Shown here: positions 45,204 to 53,561 of the stretch, piece after piece
How positions within the stretch are numbered: the stretch's first letter is position 1
Layout: the number at the start of each line of letters is the position of its first letter
Assembly (NCBI GenBank): GCA_021736475.1
Contig: JAIPFV010000002.1
Location: 1-64,000, forward strand
Direction: 5' to 3'
Source of the DNA: Spirochaetia bacterium
Lineage (GTDB): Bacteria > Spirochaetota > Spirochaetia > DSM-16054 > Sediminispirochaetaceae
DNA length: 64,000 nucleotides
Program-made: the position numbers and the translations under genes
The notes under the pieces: model-generated
Database searches by the model: none
Told to the model about the DNA's origin: nothing
What the model saw: the letters and a program-made list of their open reading frames with translations, nothing else

Positions 45204-46440
45204 ATTTATATAGGTATCCACCCAGAGGATTCACCGGCACATTATTTTTGTACAGTGAAAAGTGCAAATGGGAACCGGTGCTGCGGCCGCTGTTACCCAT
45301 CAGGCCAAGCCGCTGCCCCTGAGAGATGTACTGATTTTGTCTGACCTCGATGGTACTCAGATGCCCATAGAGACTCTGATACCCGTGGTTATGTTTAATA
45401 ACTACATAGTTTCCATAGCCCCGCGCCTGATTTCCCACGGCGACTACCCGACCTGCCATAGTGGCGTTCACCGAAGTACCCGTGCGGTTTGCTAAATCGA
45501 CCCCGTAGTGCATGCGGCGCACTCCGGTAAAAGGATCGGATCGATACCCGAAACCGGAGGTAAGCCGACCGGCGGCGGGATAAATAAACAGGGTACCCAT
45601 TGCTTTCTTATACTCATATTCACTTATCGCCGCACCCGGGATAAACAGCTTCTGACCAGGCTGAATTTGAGCTGTCTGCAGATCATTGGCATCTAATAGA
45701 TTTTCCAGGGAAACCTCGTAGCGGGCAGAAATCTTCTCCAGCGAATCGCCTCGCTGCACCGTATACGGTACCCCATCGATGTCCGGAATAGTAATTTCGC
45801 TGCCCGCAATCAAGCGCCGGACATCATCGATTTTATTAAAACTAATTAAGGTTCCTACATCCAGATTGTTCTCAGCCGCTATCTCAGACAGGGTATCCCC
45901 CCGCTGTACCACATAAGAGTTGGTATTTACAGAAGTGACGATCGGCCTTTCCCCGAGAGTAATATCACCAGAACCGCGAGCTTCGGATTCCGGAGAAGCA
46001 AAGGCAAGCATTTCCCCGCTTATGGTACCGCTGCCCTCTGGTAAGTCAAACTGAAGCTCCTCTGCTGGGGAAATAGTGCCGTTCAGCTGCAGAGCCCCCA
46101 AGGTAAGCAGCCCTACTACCAACACTCCCGTACCGGTCAAAAGCAGCTTATGCTCATCTAATGTAAGTGGTTTCGGAAGTTTTAACTTCAACCACTTGGA
46201 CACCTTCGGCAACTTCAATTTAGGCAGTCTGGGGCTTAAGCGGGTTGTGATAGCGGACTTAGGATTGGGTCTGGAATTACACTTATGTTTAGGTATGAGC
46301 GATTTAAACTTCCCCTTCCGAACGGATTGCCGCCTTAGAAGTGTAGCCTTCTCCACCAAAGAATTTCGACGTGTGTTTCGCTTTATTTTCTGTGTACGCT
46401 GCATAGTTAATCCATGGTTAGTATAAACTGTATTGCTCAT
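45202..46440 (-). CDS. LysM-M23 peptidoglycan endopeptidase, membrane-anchored
   Basis: A cell-wall hydrolase of about 412 aa. The N-terminus is very basic with a lysine/proline/leucine-rich stretch (RLPKLKLPKVSKWLKLKLPK), then one membrane helix (LLLTGTGVLVVGLLTLGAL), two LysM domains (YVVQRGDTLSEIAAENN and YTVQRGDSLEKISARYE) and a C-terminal M23 domain with the zinc ligands MHYGVDLA and HLHFSLYK. It may be a periplasmic DD-endopeptidase acting with the envelope genes nearby. ATG 46440 or 46404 is the start; neither has a clear ribosome site. Divergent from lepB. Confidence 0.88.
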   Translation of the reverse strand: MSNTVYTNHGLTMQRTQKIKRNTRRNSLVEKATLLRRQSVRKGKFKSLIPKHKCNSRPNPKSAITTRLSPRLPKLKLPKVSKWLKLKLPKPLTLDEHKLLLTGTGVLVVGLLTLGALQLNGTISPAEELQFDLPEGSGTISGEMLAFASPESEARGSGDITLGERPIVTSVNTNSYVVQRGDTLSEIAAENNLDVGTLISFNKIDDVRRLIAGSEITIPDIDGVPYTVQRGDSLEKISARYEVSLENLLDANDLQTAQIQPGQKLFIPGAAISEYEYKKAMGTLFIYPAAGRLTSGFGYRSDPFTGVRRMHYGVDLANRTGTSVNATMAGRVVAVGNQARGYGNYVVIKHNHGYQSLYGHLSTIEVRQNQYISQGQRLGLMGNSGRSTGSHLHFSLYKNNVPVNPLGGYLYK

Positions 46441-46512
46441 AACTCTTAATATCCATATCGACAAAATGGAACTTACATATTAATATTAGTTCTCATTTTT
46501 ATAGGACAGTTT

Positions 46513-47004
46513 ATGCGATCACCCTTTACGCACATTGTACTAATAGCTCTTGCTGTCTGCTTTGCAGCACTCTCACTCTATGATGTAAAGTATATCGATG
46601 GGGACTCTATGTTTCCAACTTTGCGGTCAGACCAGACAATTTTTATATATCGATGGGCTTATGGGGCCAGACTACCTTGGAGCGATGGATATATTATTCG
46701 GTGGGGTAGAATTAAACCGCATGAGCTTGTATTCTTCAGAGAACCGGTTTACTCTCTTCCAGTAGTAAAACGCTGTGTGGGAACCGCAGGAACAGCAGTA
46801 CAGCGGGAGGGAAATATGTTTATTATTGGCAACATACACATTCCTATCAGTGAAATCCATGCAACTGAACTGCTGAATTTAGAAGCGATACCTGAGGGAA
46901 AAGTATTTCTCCTCGGGGATAACCGTAAGGTATCTCTGGACTCCCGTTATTATGGGCTTATAGATGTAAGTCGCATAGAGGGGCGGGTACTGGGATATAA
47001 CTAG
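46513..47004 (+). CDS. lepB: Signal peptidase I
   Basis: S26 membrane peptidase that removes signal peptides of exported proteins. At 163 aa it is among the shortest forms, with one N-terminal membrane helix (IVLIALAVCFAALSLY). The catalytic serine is Ser32 in GDSMFPTL and the general base Lys86 in VVKRCVGT; box E GDNRKVSLDSRYYG is present. AGGA six bases before the ATG. It is 15 bp upstream of a penicillin-binding protein gene, probably one transcript. Confidence 0.92.
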   Translation: MRSPFTHIVLIALAVCFAALSLYDVKYIDGDSMFPTLRSDQTIFIYRWAYGARLPWSDGYIIRWGRIKPHELVFFREPVYSLPVVKRCVGTAGTAVQREGNMFIIGNIHIPISEIHATELLNLEAIPEGKVFLLGDNRKVSLDSRYYGLIDVSRIEGRVLGYN

Positions 47005-47019
47005 GACGGGTAAAGCAAT

Positions 47020-48891
47020 ATGTCGAAAGCTACTAGAAGATTCGGAATAGTTATAATCTTGTTTACAGTATTTGTACTTTTACTGGTTGCCCAATACTTT
47101 AAGGTAATGGTGCTAGAACCGGATAAACCAGAACCCGAACGCACCATAGAGACTTCCTCTGAACGCGGTCCGATTCTGGACAGAAACGGTCGGATATTAG
47201 CAATGCAGACCAGGCTATTCTCCGTTACCGCCTGGGTTCCTAATATAGAAAATCCTGCATATACTGCCGAAACTTTAGCCCCTATTCTTAAACTTGACGC
47301 TGAAATGCTTAAACGACGTATCGACCAGAGTCGAGGCTTTTTGTACATCAAACGCAAAGTCTCACCCAGCACCCGTGAAAAAGTAAGAAGACTGATTGCC
47401 GACCGTAAACTACCCGGGATTTCCCTGGAACCGGAGTACGGCCGCAACTATCCTGAGCAAGATTTAGCCGCGCATGTATTAGGTTTTGTGGGCACCGACA
47501 ATGTTGGGCTGGATGGTATCGAGCTTACCTACAATGATACTCTGGCCCCCTCGGCCGATGCCGAGGACAACGCACCCGTAAAATACGGAAACCAACTGTT
47601 TCTTACCCTTGATCTTAATATTCAGTATATGGCTGAAGAAGTCGCTCAGAAGACCTATGAGGAATACGATGCAAACTCAGTAATGGTCCTAGTGATGGAT
47701 GCCCGTAACGGGGAAATTTTAGGCTGGGCCAACTCACCCGATTTCGATCCAAATACCTTTAACCGGACAGACGTTTTTGCTAAGAACAACCGTCCCGTCA
47801 CCTACGCATACGAACCTGGGTCGGTATTTAAAATCTTCTCAATTGCCTCGCTCTTAGAACTCGGAGCACTGGCACCGGATACCGAATTTTACTGCAACGG
47901 CTATTATGAGCGTGAGTTTCCAAACGCCGATACGGTGCACATTAACTGTCTGGGAACCCATGGAACCGTGAATGCGCAGACAATTCTGCAATACTCATGC
48001 AACGCCGGTGCTGCCTATGCCTCTGATCTGGTGAGTAAAGAAGAGTTTCACCGTCAAATCACCGAGTTCGGGTTTGGAAGTAAAACGCATCTGCCCTTTC
48101 CAGGTGAAACCGGGGGAATATTCAGTGAACCTGAAAGGTGGTCGGGGCGTACCAAACCTACCATTGCTATTGGGCAGGAAATATCCGTTACAGCGCTTCA
48201 AATGATTACCGCCGCTACCGCTTTCACCAACCAGGGAATGCTGTTGCAGCCGCATATAGTAAAGAAAATTGTGTCCCCCGATGGGAAAATCATACAGGAA
48301 AACAAACGGGAACCGATCCGCCAGGCTGTCCGGCCGGAGGTTGCTGAAGCATCTCTCTTGATGATGGAAACAGTCACCGCCGATGGTGGAACCGCTCACC
48401 GGGCAAGAATCGATGGCATTCGGATGTCCGCCAAAACCGGCACCGCCCAGAAAATTGATCCGCGCACCGGGAACTACTCTGAAAACTCATTTGTAGCCTC
48501 CACTATGGCGATTTATCCTACCGATGATCCTAGACTGATCACCTATATCGTAATCGACACTCCCCAGGGAGATGAGTTTTATGGTGGAAGGATTGCCGCC
48601 CCGATGATCAGGGAGCTGGGTCTAAAGCTAATCCCTTACATGGGGATACCTACCGAGAATGAAGAGGTAATCCGCCATTCGGGGGTTGTAAAACTAAAGC
48701 AGCAGCCCCAGGTTGAGATAGGAGCCAGTCTACCCGACCTTCGGGGAATATCCAAACGACGGCTGCTGCCACTGCTCTCCCACGAAGATATTGATGCTAT
48801 TTTTCGAGGCGAGGGATGGGTTAAATCACAGGATCCTGAGCCAGGTACTCCGGTAACTAAAAACATGCAGTTAATTTTGGAGTTTGAATGA
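47020..48891 (+). CDS. Penicillin-binding protein (FtsI/PBP2-like transpeptidase) with PASTA domain
   Basis: Class B transpeptidase crosslinking peptidoglycan, 623 aa. A short cytoplasmic tail and membrane helix (IVIILFTVFVLLLVAQYF) lead to the dimerisation domain RGPILDRNGRILA. The active-site SVFK is at 268-271 (Ser268 acylated by beta-lactams), SCN at 326-328 and KTGTAQ follows; a PASTA-like domain ends the protein (LPDLRGISKRRLL). FtsI versus an elongation PBP cannot be decided, although PASTA is common in division-type PBPs. It overlaps the maf gene by ATGA. Confidence 0.93.
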   Translation: MSKATRRFGIVIILFTVFVLLLVAQYFKVMVLEPDKPEPERTIETSSERGPILDRNGRILAMQTRLFSVTAWVPNIENPAYTAETLAPILKLDAEMLKRRIDQSRGFLYIKRKVSPSTREKVRRLIADRKLPGISLEPEYGRNYPEQDLAAHVLGFVGTDNVGLDGIELTYNDTLAPSADAEDNAPVKYGNQLFLTLDLNIQYMAEEVAQKTYEEYDANSVMVLVMDARNGEILGWANSPDFDPNTFNRTDVFAKNNRPVTYAYEPGSVFKIFSIASLLELGALAPDTEFYCNGYYEREFPNADTVHINCLGTHGTVNAQTILQYSCNAGAAYASDLVSKEEFHRQITEFGFGSKTHLPFPGETGGIFSEPERWSGRTKPTIAIGQEISVTALQMITAATAFTNQGMLLQPHIVKKIVSPDGKIIQENKREPIRQAVRPEVAEASLLMMETVTADGGTAHRARIDGIRMSAKTGTAQKIDPRTGNYSENSFVASTMAIYPTDDPRLITYIVIDTPQGDEFYGGRIAAPMIRELGLKLIPYMGIPTENEEVIRHSGVVKLKQQPQVEIGASLPDLRGISKRRLLPLLSHEDIDAIFRGEGWVKSQDPEPGTPVTKNMQLILEFE

Positions 48892-50711
48892 ACTTCTTAG
48901 AACAGAACCGTAAGCATCTGGTACGCCTGTTTCCCACACTAGATACGGAAATTTTTGACCGGTTTCATCCATCGGAAAAACTATCAATCGGCATATCTGC
49001 ACAAGGCGCAGCTACCGCACAGCTTGAAGGCCGGTGGATACATTCAAAGCATAATCCATACAGGGAAGCGGCACGTCTGCTTGATTACAACAGTGAACCT
49101 CTTACGCCGGCGTGTATCTTTTTCGGTTTTGGCCTTGCTTATCAAATTGAGGAATTTTTCCGCAGGTTTCCCCAGGGTAACGCAATTATCGTTGAGCAGA
49201 GCCCCGAACTCTTTCTGAAAGCCCTCACAGCCCGTGACTTTACTTCCCTGTTCAACGAAAAGATTTCTCTGCTCATTGGGCTGGAAGCCGCCGAATTACG
49301 TGCAGCTCTTTCGCCACTGATTGGCAGAAACCATACCGTTATTCCTCTGCAAGCCGTTACTCAGACCGCTCCTGATTATTACTCCCTTGCTCACAGCATC
49401 GTAGAAGCCGAACGATCACGCAAGAGAGTAAACTCTAGCACTGTAAAGCGTTTCGGTCGCAGATGGATACGAAATCTCGCTCAAAACCTGGACACGATGG
49501 GTATGGCTGGAAACCTGAACCAGCTTCGGGATCTCTTTCGGGGAATACCGGCAATGGTCATTGCGGCCGGGCCTACTCTGGATACAGTCCTTCCTGACTT
49601 GGAGCAACTGCAGCAACGGATGGTATTAATCGCTACAGACACCTCACTGCGAGCCCTATTGCGCAATGGAGTTACTCCGGATTTTACACTGGTAGTTGAC
49701 CCTCAATACTGGAACACCCGTCATCTCGACGGTCTGGATTTACAAAGAACCATCCTCATTTCGGAATCCGCTACTCATCCTCGGGTTTTCCAGCACTCTT
49801 ACCGGGCTGTTTTTTTCAGCGGCTCGGTATTTCCTCTGGGAGGATACCTGGAACCGGGAGATGGGCCGCCCCATAAGCTGGGGGCCGGCGGCTCAGTTAC
49901 CACTACCGCCTGGGACTTTGCCCGCTATATTGGTGCCCAAGAAATATATTTAAGCGGTTTAGATCTTGGTTTTCCCGAAAAAAGAACCCACTATTGCGGC
50001 AGTTTTTTCGAACAGCTGCTGTTTACTCAGTCGAATCGCTTCAGCCCTTATGAGGGGCTTATATTTAACTATCTTCACAGCGGTGAACCCTTCTACCATG
50101 AAAACTACGACGGCGGCCTGACCCTAACCGACCGTCGCCTCATTATATATCGTCAGTGGTTTGAAGAACAGATAGCAAAAGACTCGGGCAGCACTTTTAC
50201 CCTTTCGCCAAAGGGTGTGAAAATACCGGGAATACAATTGGCCACGGTATCCCAACTACTGAAACTCCCCCCCTCTCGCCCGTTAATTGAGCGGCAAATA
50301 GACCGCACACTACAATTATATACCCTTCAACAGCAGCAAGACCGTGAAAAAAGAAAAAAGCAGCTGCAGAAAAGAATCAGTTCTCTTATCGATGAGCTGT
50401 ACCGCCTGAAAAGCATTGCAGAACAGGGCTTACAGGTAATCGCAGAAATTGAGGGCTACGCTGATGATCAATTCAAGCACTCCAAGCTCCAAGAAGCGTT
50501 GACTACTCTGGATACTCTGGATCAAAAGCTGCTGCACTCTGCAAGCCGTCATGTAGTCGGATTTCTGATTAACCCTGTGCTTGAGCAGATCCAGGAAGAG
50601 CTGTCGTCCAGCCAAAATCTACAAGAGAACCTACAAAGTTCTCAACAGGTTTACCAAAACCTTTTAGATTCGGCGAACTTCCATATAGAGGTATTTAGTA
50701 GCAACCAATAG
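48888..50711 (+). CDS. Maf-like DUF115 protein (6-hydroxymethylpterin kinase MptE-like fold)
   Basis: A 607 aa DUF115 protein. The conserved core is IPAMVIAAGPTLD, IATDTSLRALLRNGVTPDFTL then VVDPQ, and GAGGSVTTTAWDFARYIGAQ with SGLDLGFP (about 218-360). Relatives are the Maf motility-associated factors that attach nonulosonic acids to flagellins, so a flagellin-glycosylation role fits this motile genome, though it stands apart from sugar-synthesis genes. The C-terminal 170 residues form coiled coils. It overlaps the PBP stop by ATGA. A repeat element and terminator lie downstream. Confidence 0.85.
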   Translation: MNFLEQNRKHLVRLFPTLDTEIFDRFHPSEKLSIGISAQGAATAQLEGRWIHSKHNPYREAARLLDYNSEPLTPACIFFGFGLAYQIEEFFRRFPQGNAIIVEQSPELFLKALTARDFTSLFNEKISLLIGLEAAELRAALSPLIGRNHTVIPLQAVTQTAPDYYSLAHSIVEAERSRKRVNSSTVKRFGRRWIRNLAQNLDTMGMAGNLNQLRDLFRGIPAMVIAAGPTLDTVLPDLEQLQQRMVLIATDTSLRALLRNGVTPDFTLVVDPQYWNTRHLDGLDLQRTILISESATHPRVFQHSYRAVFFSGSVFPLGGYLEPGDGPPHKLGAGGSVTTTAWDFARYIGAQEIYLSGLDLGFPEKRTHYCGSFFEQLLFTQSNRFSPYEGLIFNYLHSGEPFYHENYDGGLTLTDRRLIIYRQWFEEQIAKDSGSTFTLSPKGVKIPGIQLATVSQLLKLPPSRPLIERQIDRTLQLYTLQQQQDREKRKKQLQKRISSLIDELYRLKSIAEQGLQVIAEIEGYADDQFKHSKLQEALTTLDTLDQKLLHSASRHVVGFLINPVLEQIQEELSSSQNLQENLQSSQQVYQNLLDSANFHIEVFSSNQ

Positions 50712-50777
50712 AGGCTGCAAAAACGGTATCGCTCAAAGGTAGCCGCAAAATCCCTTCGCATTTTTTTGTAAAAGTAT

Positions 50778-50804
50778 TAAAGAAAGCCTCCCTATTACCG
50801 AAAT
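50778..50804 (+). promoter_or_regulatory. Weak sigma28-like promoter before repeat copy 3
   Basis: TAAA (50778-50781), exactly 15 bp, then ACCGAAAT, compared with the flagellar sigma consensus TAAA-N15-GCCGATAA. The -35 and the CCGA core match; the rest is poor. A sigma28 gene lies in this window, which makes the reading possible but not shown. Confidence 0.2.
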
Positions 50805-50823
50805 GATAAATAGGGGCATTAAC

Positions 50824-50892
50824 TAGTTTCGGATGTCGCTGTGCGACAACCGAAACGACGAAAATAGCCGGATACGTCTATTTTCTTATTAG
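50824..50892 (+). repeat. Two-hairpin repeat element, copy 3 (no gene downstream)
   Basis: Same layout as copies 1 and 2: GTTTCG/CGAAAC outer stem, inner stem TGTCGC/GCGACA, GAC linker, then GAAAATAG/CTATTTTC with a less perfect top, and TTATTAG end. The inner pair C-G of copy 1 is T-A here, a compensated change. It lies after maf in a 290 bp intergenic region and is followed 26 bases later by an intrinsic terminator, with no plus-strand gene, so it may be part of a short transcript. Confidence 0.75.
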
Positions 50893-50917
50893 AATAATAG
50901 CCTTTTAATTTAATTTA

Positions 50918-50959
50918 ACGGTATGCTTTTTGAAACGTCCAGAAGCATACCGTTTTTTT
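50918..50959 (+). terminator. Intrinsic terminator after repeat copy 3
   Basis: ACGGTATGCTT (50918-50928) pairs perfectly with AAGCATACCGT (50943-50953) around a 14 nt loop, followed by seven T. It ends plus-strand transcription 42 bases before the end of the convergent cheA-like gene. T-richness on the other side is weaker. Confidence 0.85.
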
Positions 50960-51001
50960 ATTCCCAAGCACTGAAATCTGTGGAGGGGAAGAATAAAAGC
51001 G

Positions 51002-52903
51002 CTACAGAGAACCGGTTACAGCGATGGAAGGGCTCAAATAATAGAGTTCGGATTCCGTATTATACAGACTCATCTTATGCAGATGGGGACTGCCCGCAAT
51101 ATACAGGGTGATACTTTCCTCGGCAACTTCCTTCTGGAAGAGTATCTCATCGACTAATACCAGAACTTTATATTTTAGATAGGAAATTACAACCCCAAGG
51201 CTCTGCGGAGGATATGTATCGGTATAGAAAAGCTGCCCCTCAGGGTTAAAAACCGGAAACTCGTTCCAAAACAACTCTCCATTTTTGCCGGACAAGAACC
51301 TGCCGCTTTTCAATTCTATCTGTGATTCCACATACTTTGCAGGTATTGCTACCAGTTTATTTTCATATCGTATCACCAGCAGGGAGAGTATTGAAAAGCC
51401 CGCCGGCAAGGTCATTATAAAACTGGTCCCAAGCCCAGGGTGAGACGCAACCTCAAGCTTTCCTCCCTCAAATTCTTGTAGTTTTTGGTAAACTAGATCC
51501 AAACCGTAGCCGCGGCCGGCACGGGAGTCGGCCTCAGAGAGAGTTGAAAGTCCCGGATACACTAAATATGAAAGCAGCTCGTCATTACTACCGGCTTCTA
51601 TTCCCGCTTTGCGGGCTTGTTGTTTCAGTCCGTCCTCGTCAATACCGGCCCCGTCATCGGCAACTGTTATCCGGATCTGTTCGTCTTCTTTCTCGGCGGC
51701 AATAGTGATCCTTCCCATAGAGGCCTTACCCTTCTGCGCTCGCTCTACTGGTTTCTCAATACCGTGACTCACCGCATTCCGCAGCAAGTGAACTATAATT
51801 TCAGATATAAGCTCTGCTGCCCGGCGATCAAGGGTAATATTGCAGCGTTCTAGATGCAGTTCAACCTCTTTGTCCAGAGCACTGGCCAGATCACGAACCA
51901 ACCTGTAGTGGGGCTGCAGGGCATTATCAAGCTGCACCAGGCTGATACGATGGGTAAATGCTTCAAGATCATCAACTAATCGAGTAAACAGAGAAAGGTG
52001 TTCACTCTCTTTACCTAAGCTTGCCGATAGCTCCCGTTTCAGACGATGAGCCCGGATCTTAAGTTCATCTACATAGCCGTTGAGCTCGTCCAGATCACCT
52101 CCGTTTATGTGCACCTGCAGCTCATTCGTAAACTCAAGGCTGTCACTTTTCCGAACCTGCTCACCAAGCACACTCTTGTAGTCCAGTGGGGAGATGCTAA
52201 TTTTTTTTATCTGATCGATATTCACCGCCCGGTATAGTTCACTTTCCGGGAGGTTACCCGTACAGAAGAACATAAGCTGCAGAAAACGCTTCGGGTCCTC
52301 GTCCGCGGCTGCTGCGCCAAACTGGGGTTCACTGTGCACCACTTGAACCAGCTGTTCCAGATTGCTCATGATAAGATAGGCTTTGGCATAGGGAAGTTCA
52401 GCTTGATCCGAAAGCTCAACATACACCCGAAAAAAGCGCTCCTCTCTTTTTCTTGACTCCCGCAGCAATGATTTCTCAAAGTCACTGAGCATCGGCATAA
52501 AGGGTTCCTCATTCCGGGAAGCCTCCAGAACAGTCTCCCTGCTTTGGTCTTTTTTTTGGCCTTTGCTGTGCATACGATGCTGCCGCAATTGGCCCAGCAT
52601 TTCCTGGACCTTGTCGACACTGGAAAAAAAGGCATCAAATTGACTACGATTCGGCGCCTCAGAATGATCTCGAATAGTCTGTATAGCGCTTTCTATCTGA
52701 TGAGCTTCAGCTGCAATTTCCGTTTGGTTAAGATAATCAGCTTCAGATTTTAAGGAGTGGGCATTTCGAAACAACTCATCAATGTGATTCGGATCCCTTG
52801 GATTCTGCTCAAGAGCCAGAAGACTGCGATTGAGCCCTTTAATGAAGCTCTCACTATCTCTTAGAAAGGAGTTAAACAGAGAGCTTTGATTATCTTTTAC
52901 CAT
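51002..52903 (-). CDS. CheA-like histidine kinase (Hpt, dimerisation, ATPase, CheW)
   Basis: A 633 aa hybrid of the CheA family. An N-terminal Hpt domain has the phosphorylation site NAHSLKSE (His49; Ser instead of the usual Gly after Lys). No P2 domain is recognisable. The ATPase domain is intact: N box HLLRNAVSHGIE, G1 VADDGAGID and G2 RAGRGYGLDLV. A C-terminal CheW-like domain follows (LVIRYENKLVAIPAKYV). Last gene of the flagellar run, 13 bases after the J-domain gene. No cheW, cheY or cheB is adjacent, so it may signal outside classic chemotaxis. Confidence 0.88.
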   Translation of the reverse strand: MVKDNQSSLFNSFLRDSESFIKGLNRSLLALEQNPRDPNHIDELFRNAHSLKSEADYLNQTEIAAEAHQIESAIQTIRDHSEAPNRSQFDAFFSSVDKVQEMLGQLRQHRMHSKGQKKDQSRETVLEASRNEEPFMPMLSDFEKSLLRESRKREERFFRVYVELSDQAELPYAKAYLIMSNLEQLVQVVHSEPQFGAAAADEDPKRFLQLMFFCTGNLPESELYRAVNIDQIKKISISPLDYKSVLGEQVRKSDSLEFTNELQVHINGGDLDELNGYVDELKIRAHRLKRELSASLGKESEHLSLFTRLVDDLEAFTHRISLVQLDNALQPHYRLVRDLASALDKEVELHLERCNITLDRRAAELISEIIVHLLRNAVSHGIEKPVERAQKGKASMGRITIAAEKEDEQIRITVADDGAGIDEDGLKQQARKAGIEAGSNDELLSYLVYPGLSTLSEADSRAGRGYGLDLVYQKLQEFEGGKLEVASHPGLGTSFIMTLPAGFSILSLLVIRYENKLVAIPAKYVESQIELKSGRFLSGKNGELFWNEFPVFNPEGQLFYTDTYPPQSLGVVISYLKYKVLVLVDEILFQKEVAEESITLYIAGSPHLHKMSLYNTESELYYLSPSIAVTGSL

Positions 52904-52916
52904 TACGAGGCTCCTT

Positions 52917-53561
52917 TCAAATTTGTGAAAACAGAGACAAAGATTTGCTGCGAACTTTGCGGTCTAAAGATTGCATTCCTTTGACGAGTATGCCTACAAA
53001 TACATTCTTTGTGCCACACATTTCGACAGTTTGAAGTATTGCCAGTTTTACCGCCCGAGAACTACCTTCAAACAGAGCTTCAAGATCTTCAGCGGAGATA
53101 CTAACCCGCAGACGGCCAATTGCCTCGACAGCAGCAAGGACTACCGCCTCGGAAGGGTCTTGCAAAGCCTTGCGAAGATACACATAGGCTCCTTTTTGTT
53201 GAGAAAAACCCAGTCGCTTGGCCGCAAAGGCACGCATACTTGCCGTTTTTCCCTTCAAAAGGAGCTGCCCAATCTCATACACAGAAGTCTTTACCCCCTC
53301 TGCAGAAGAGGGTCGTGACGGCCGTAGTGGAGAAGTCCGATATGTACGCCGAACAGTCGAATCGAGGTAACTTCGTTTCTCTTCACGGGCCAAGAGAGTT
53401 TTATAGGCCGCCGCCACTTTTCTAAATTGTTCTCCCGTGCTGGGATCTTTGCTCATATCGGGATGGTACTTTTTTGCCAGAACTCGGTAGGCAGATTTTA
53501 TTTGTCCGGCATCCGCCCCTGCGGGAAGGCCCAATGTACGGTAGTACCTAAGCTCTTCCAC
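52917..53561 (-). CDS. J-domain protein with HEAT-like repeats
   Basis: A 214 aa protein. The N-terminal J-domain carries HPD at 33-35 (KKYHPDMSKD), needed to stimulate an Hsp70. There is no glycine/phenylalanine or zinc region of DnaJ; instead the C-terminal half has helical repeats typical of HEAT/armadillo (EAVVLAAVEAIGRLR, AVKLAILQTVEMCG, DRKVRSKSLSLFS). It overlaps the Hsp70 gene by 14 bases, so the two are a co-translated chaperone pair. The HEAT part probably binds a specific client, not yet known. Confidence 0.87.
   Translation of the reverse strand: MEELRYYRTLGLPAGADAGQIKSAYRVLAKKYHPDMSKDPSTGEQFRKVAAAYKTLLAREEKRSYLDSTVRRTYRTSPLRPSRPSSAEGVKTSVYEIGQLLLKGKTASMRAFAAKRLGFSQQKGAYVYLRKALQDPSEAVVLAAVEAIGRLRVSISAEDLEALFEGSSRAVKLAILQTVEMCGTKNVFVGILVKGMQSLDRKVRSKSLSLFSQI

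Noticed and set aside
50923-51111. 62-codon plus-strand frame after repeat copy 3
   Set aside because: It starts inside the terminator stem and runs antisense into the CheA-like gene.
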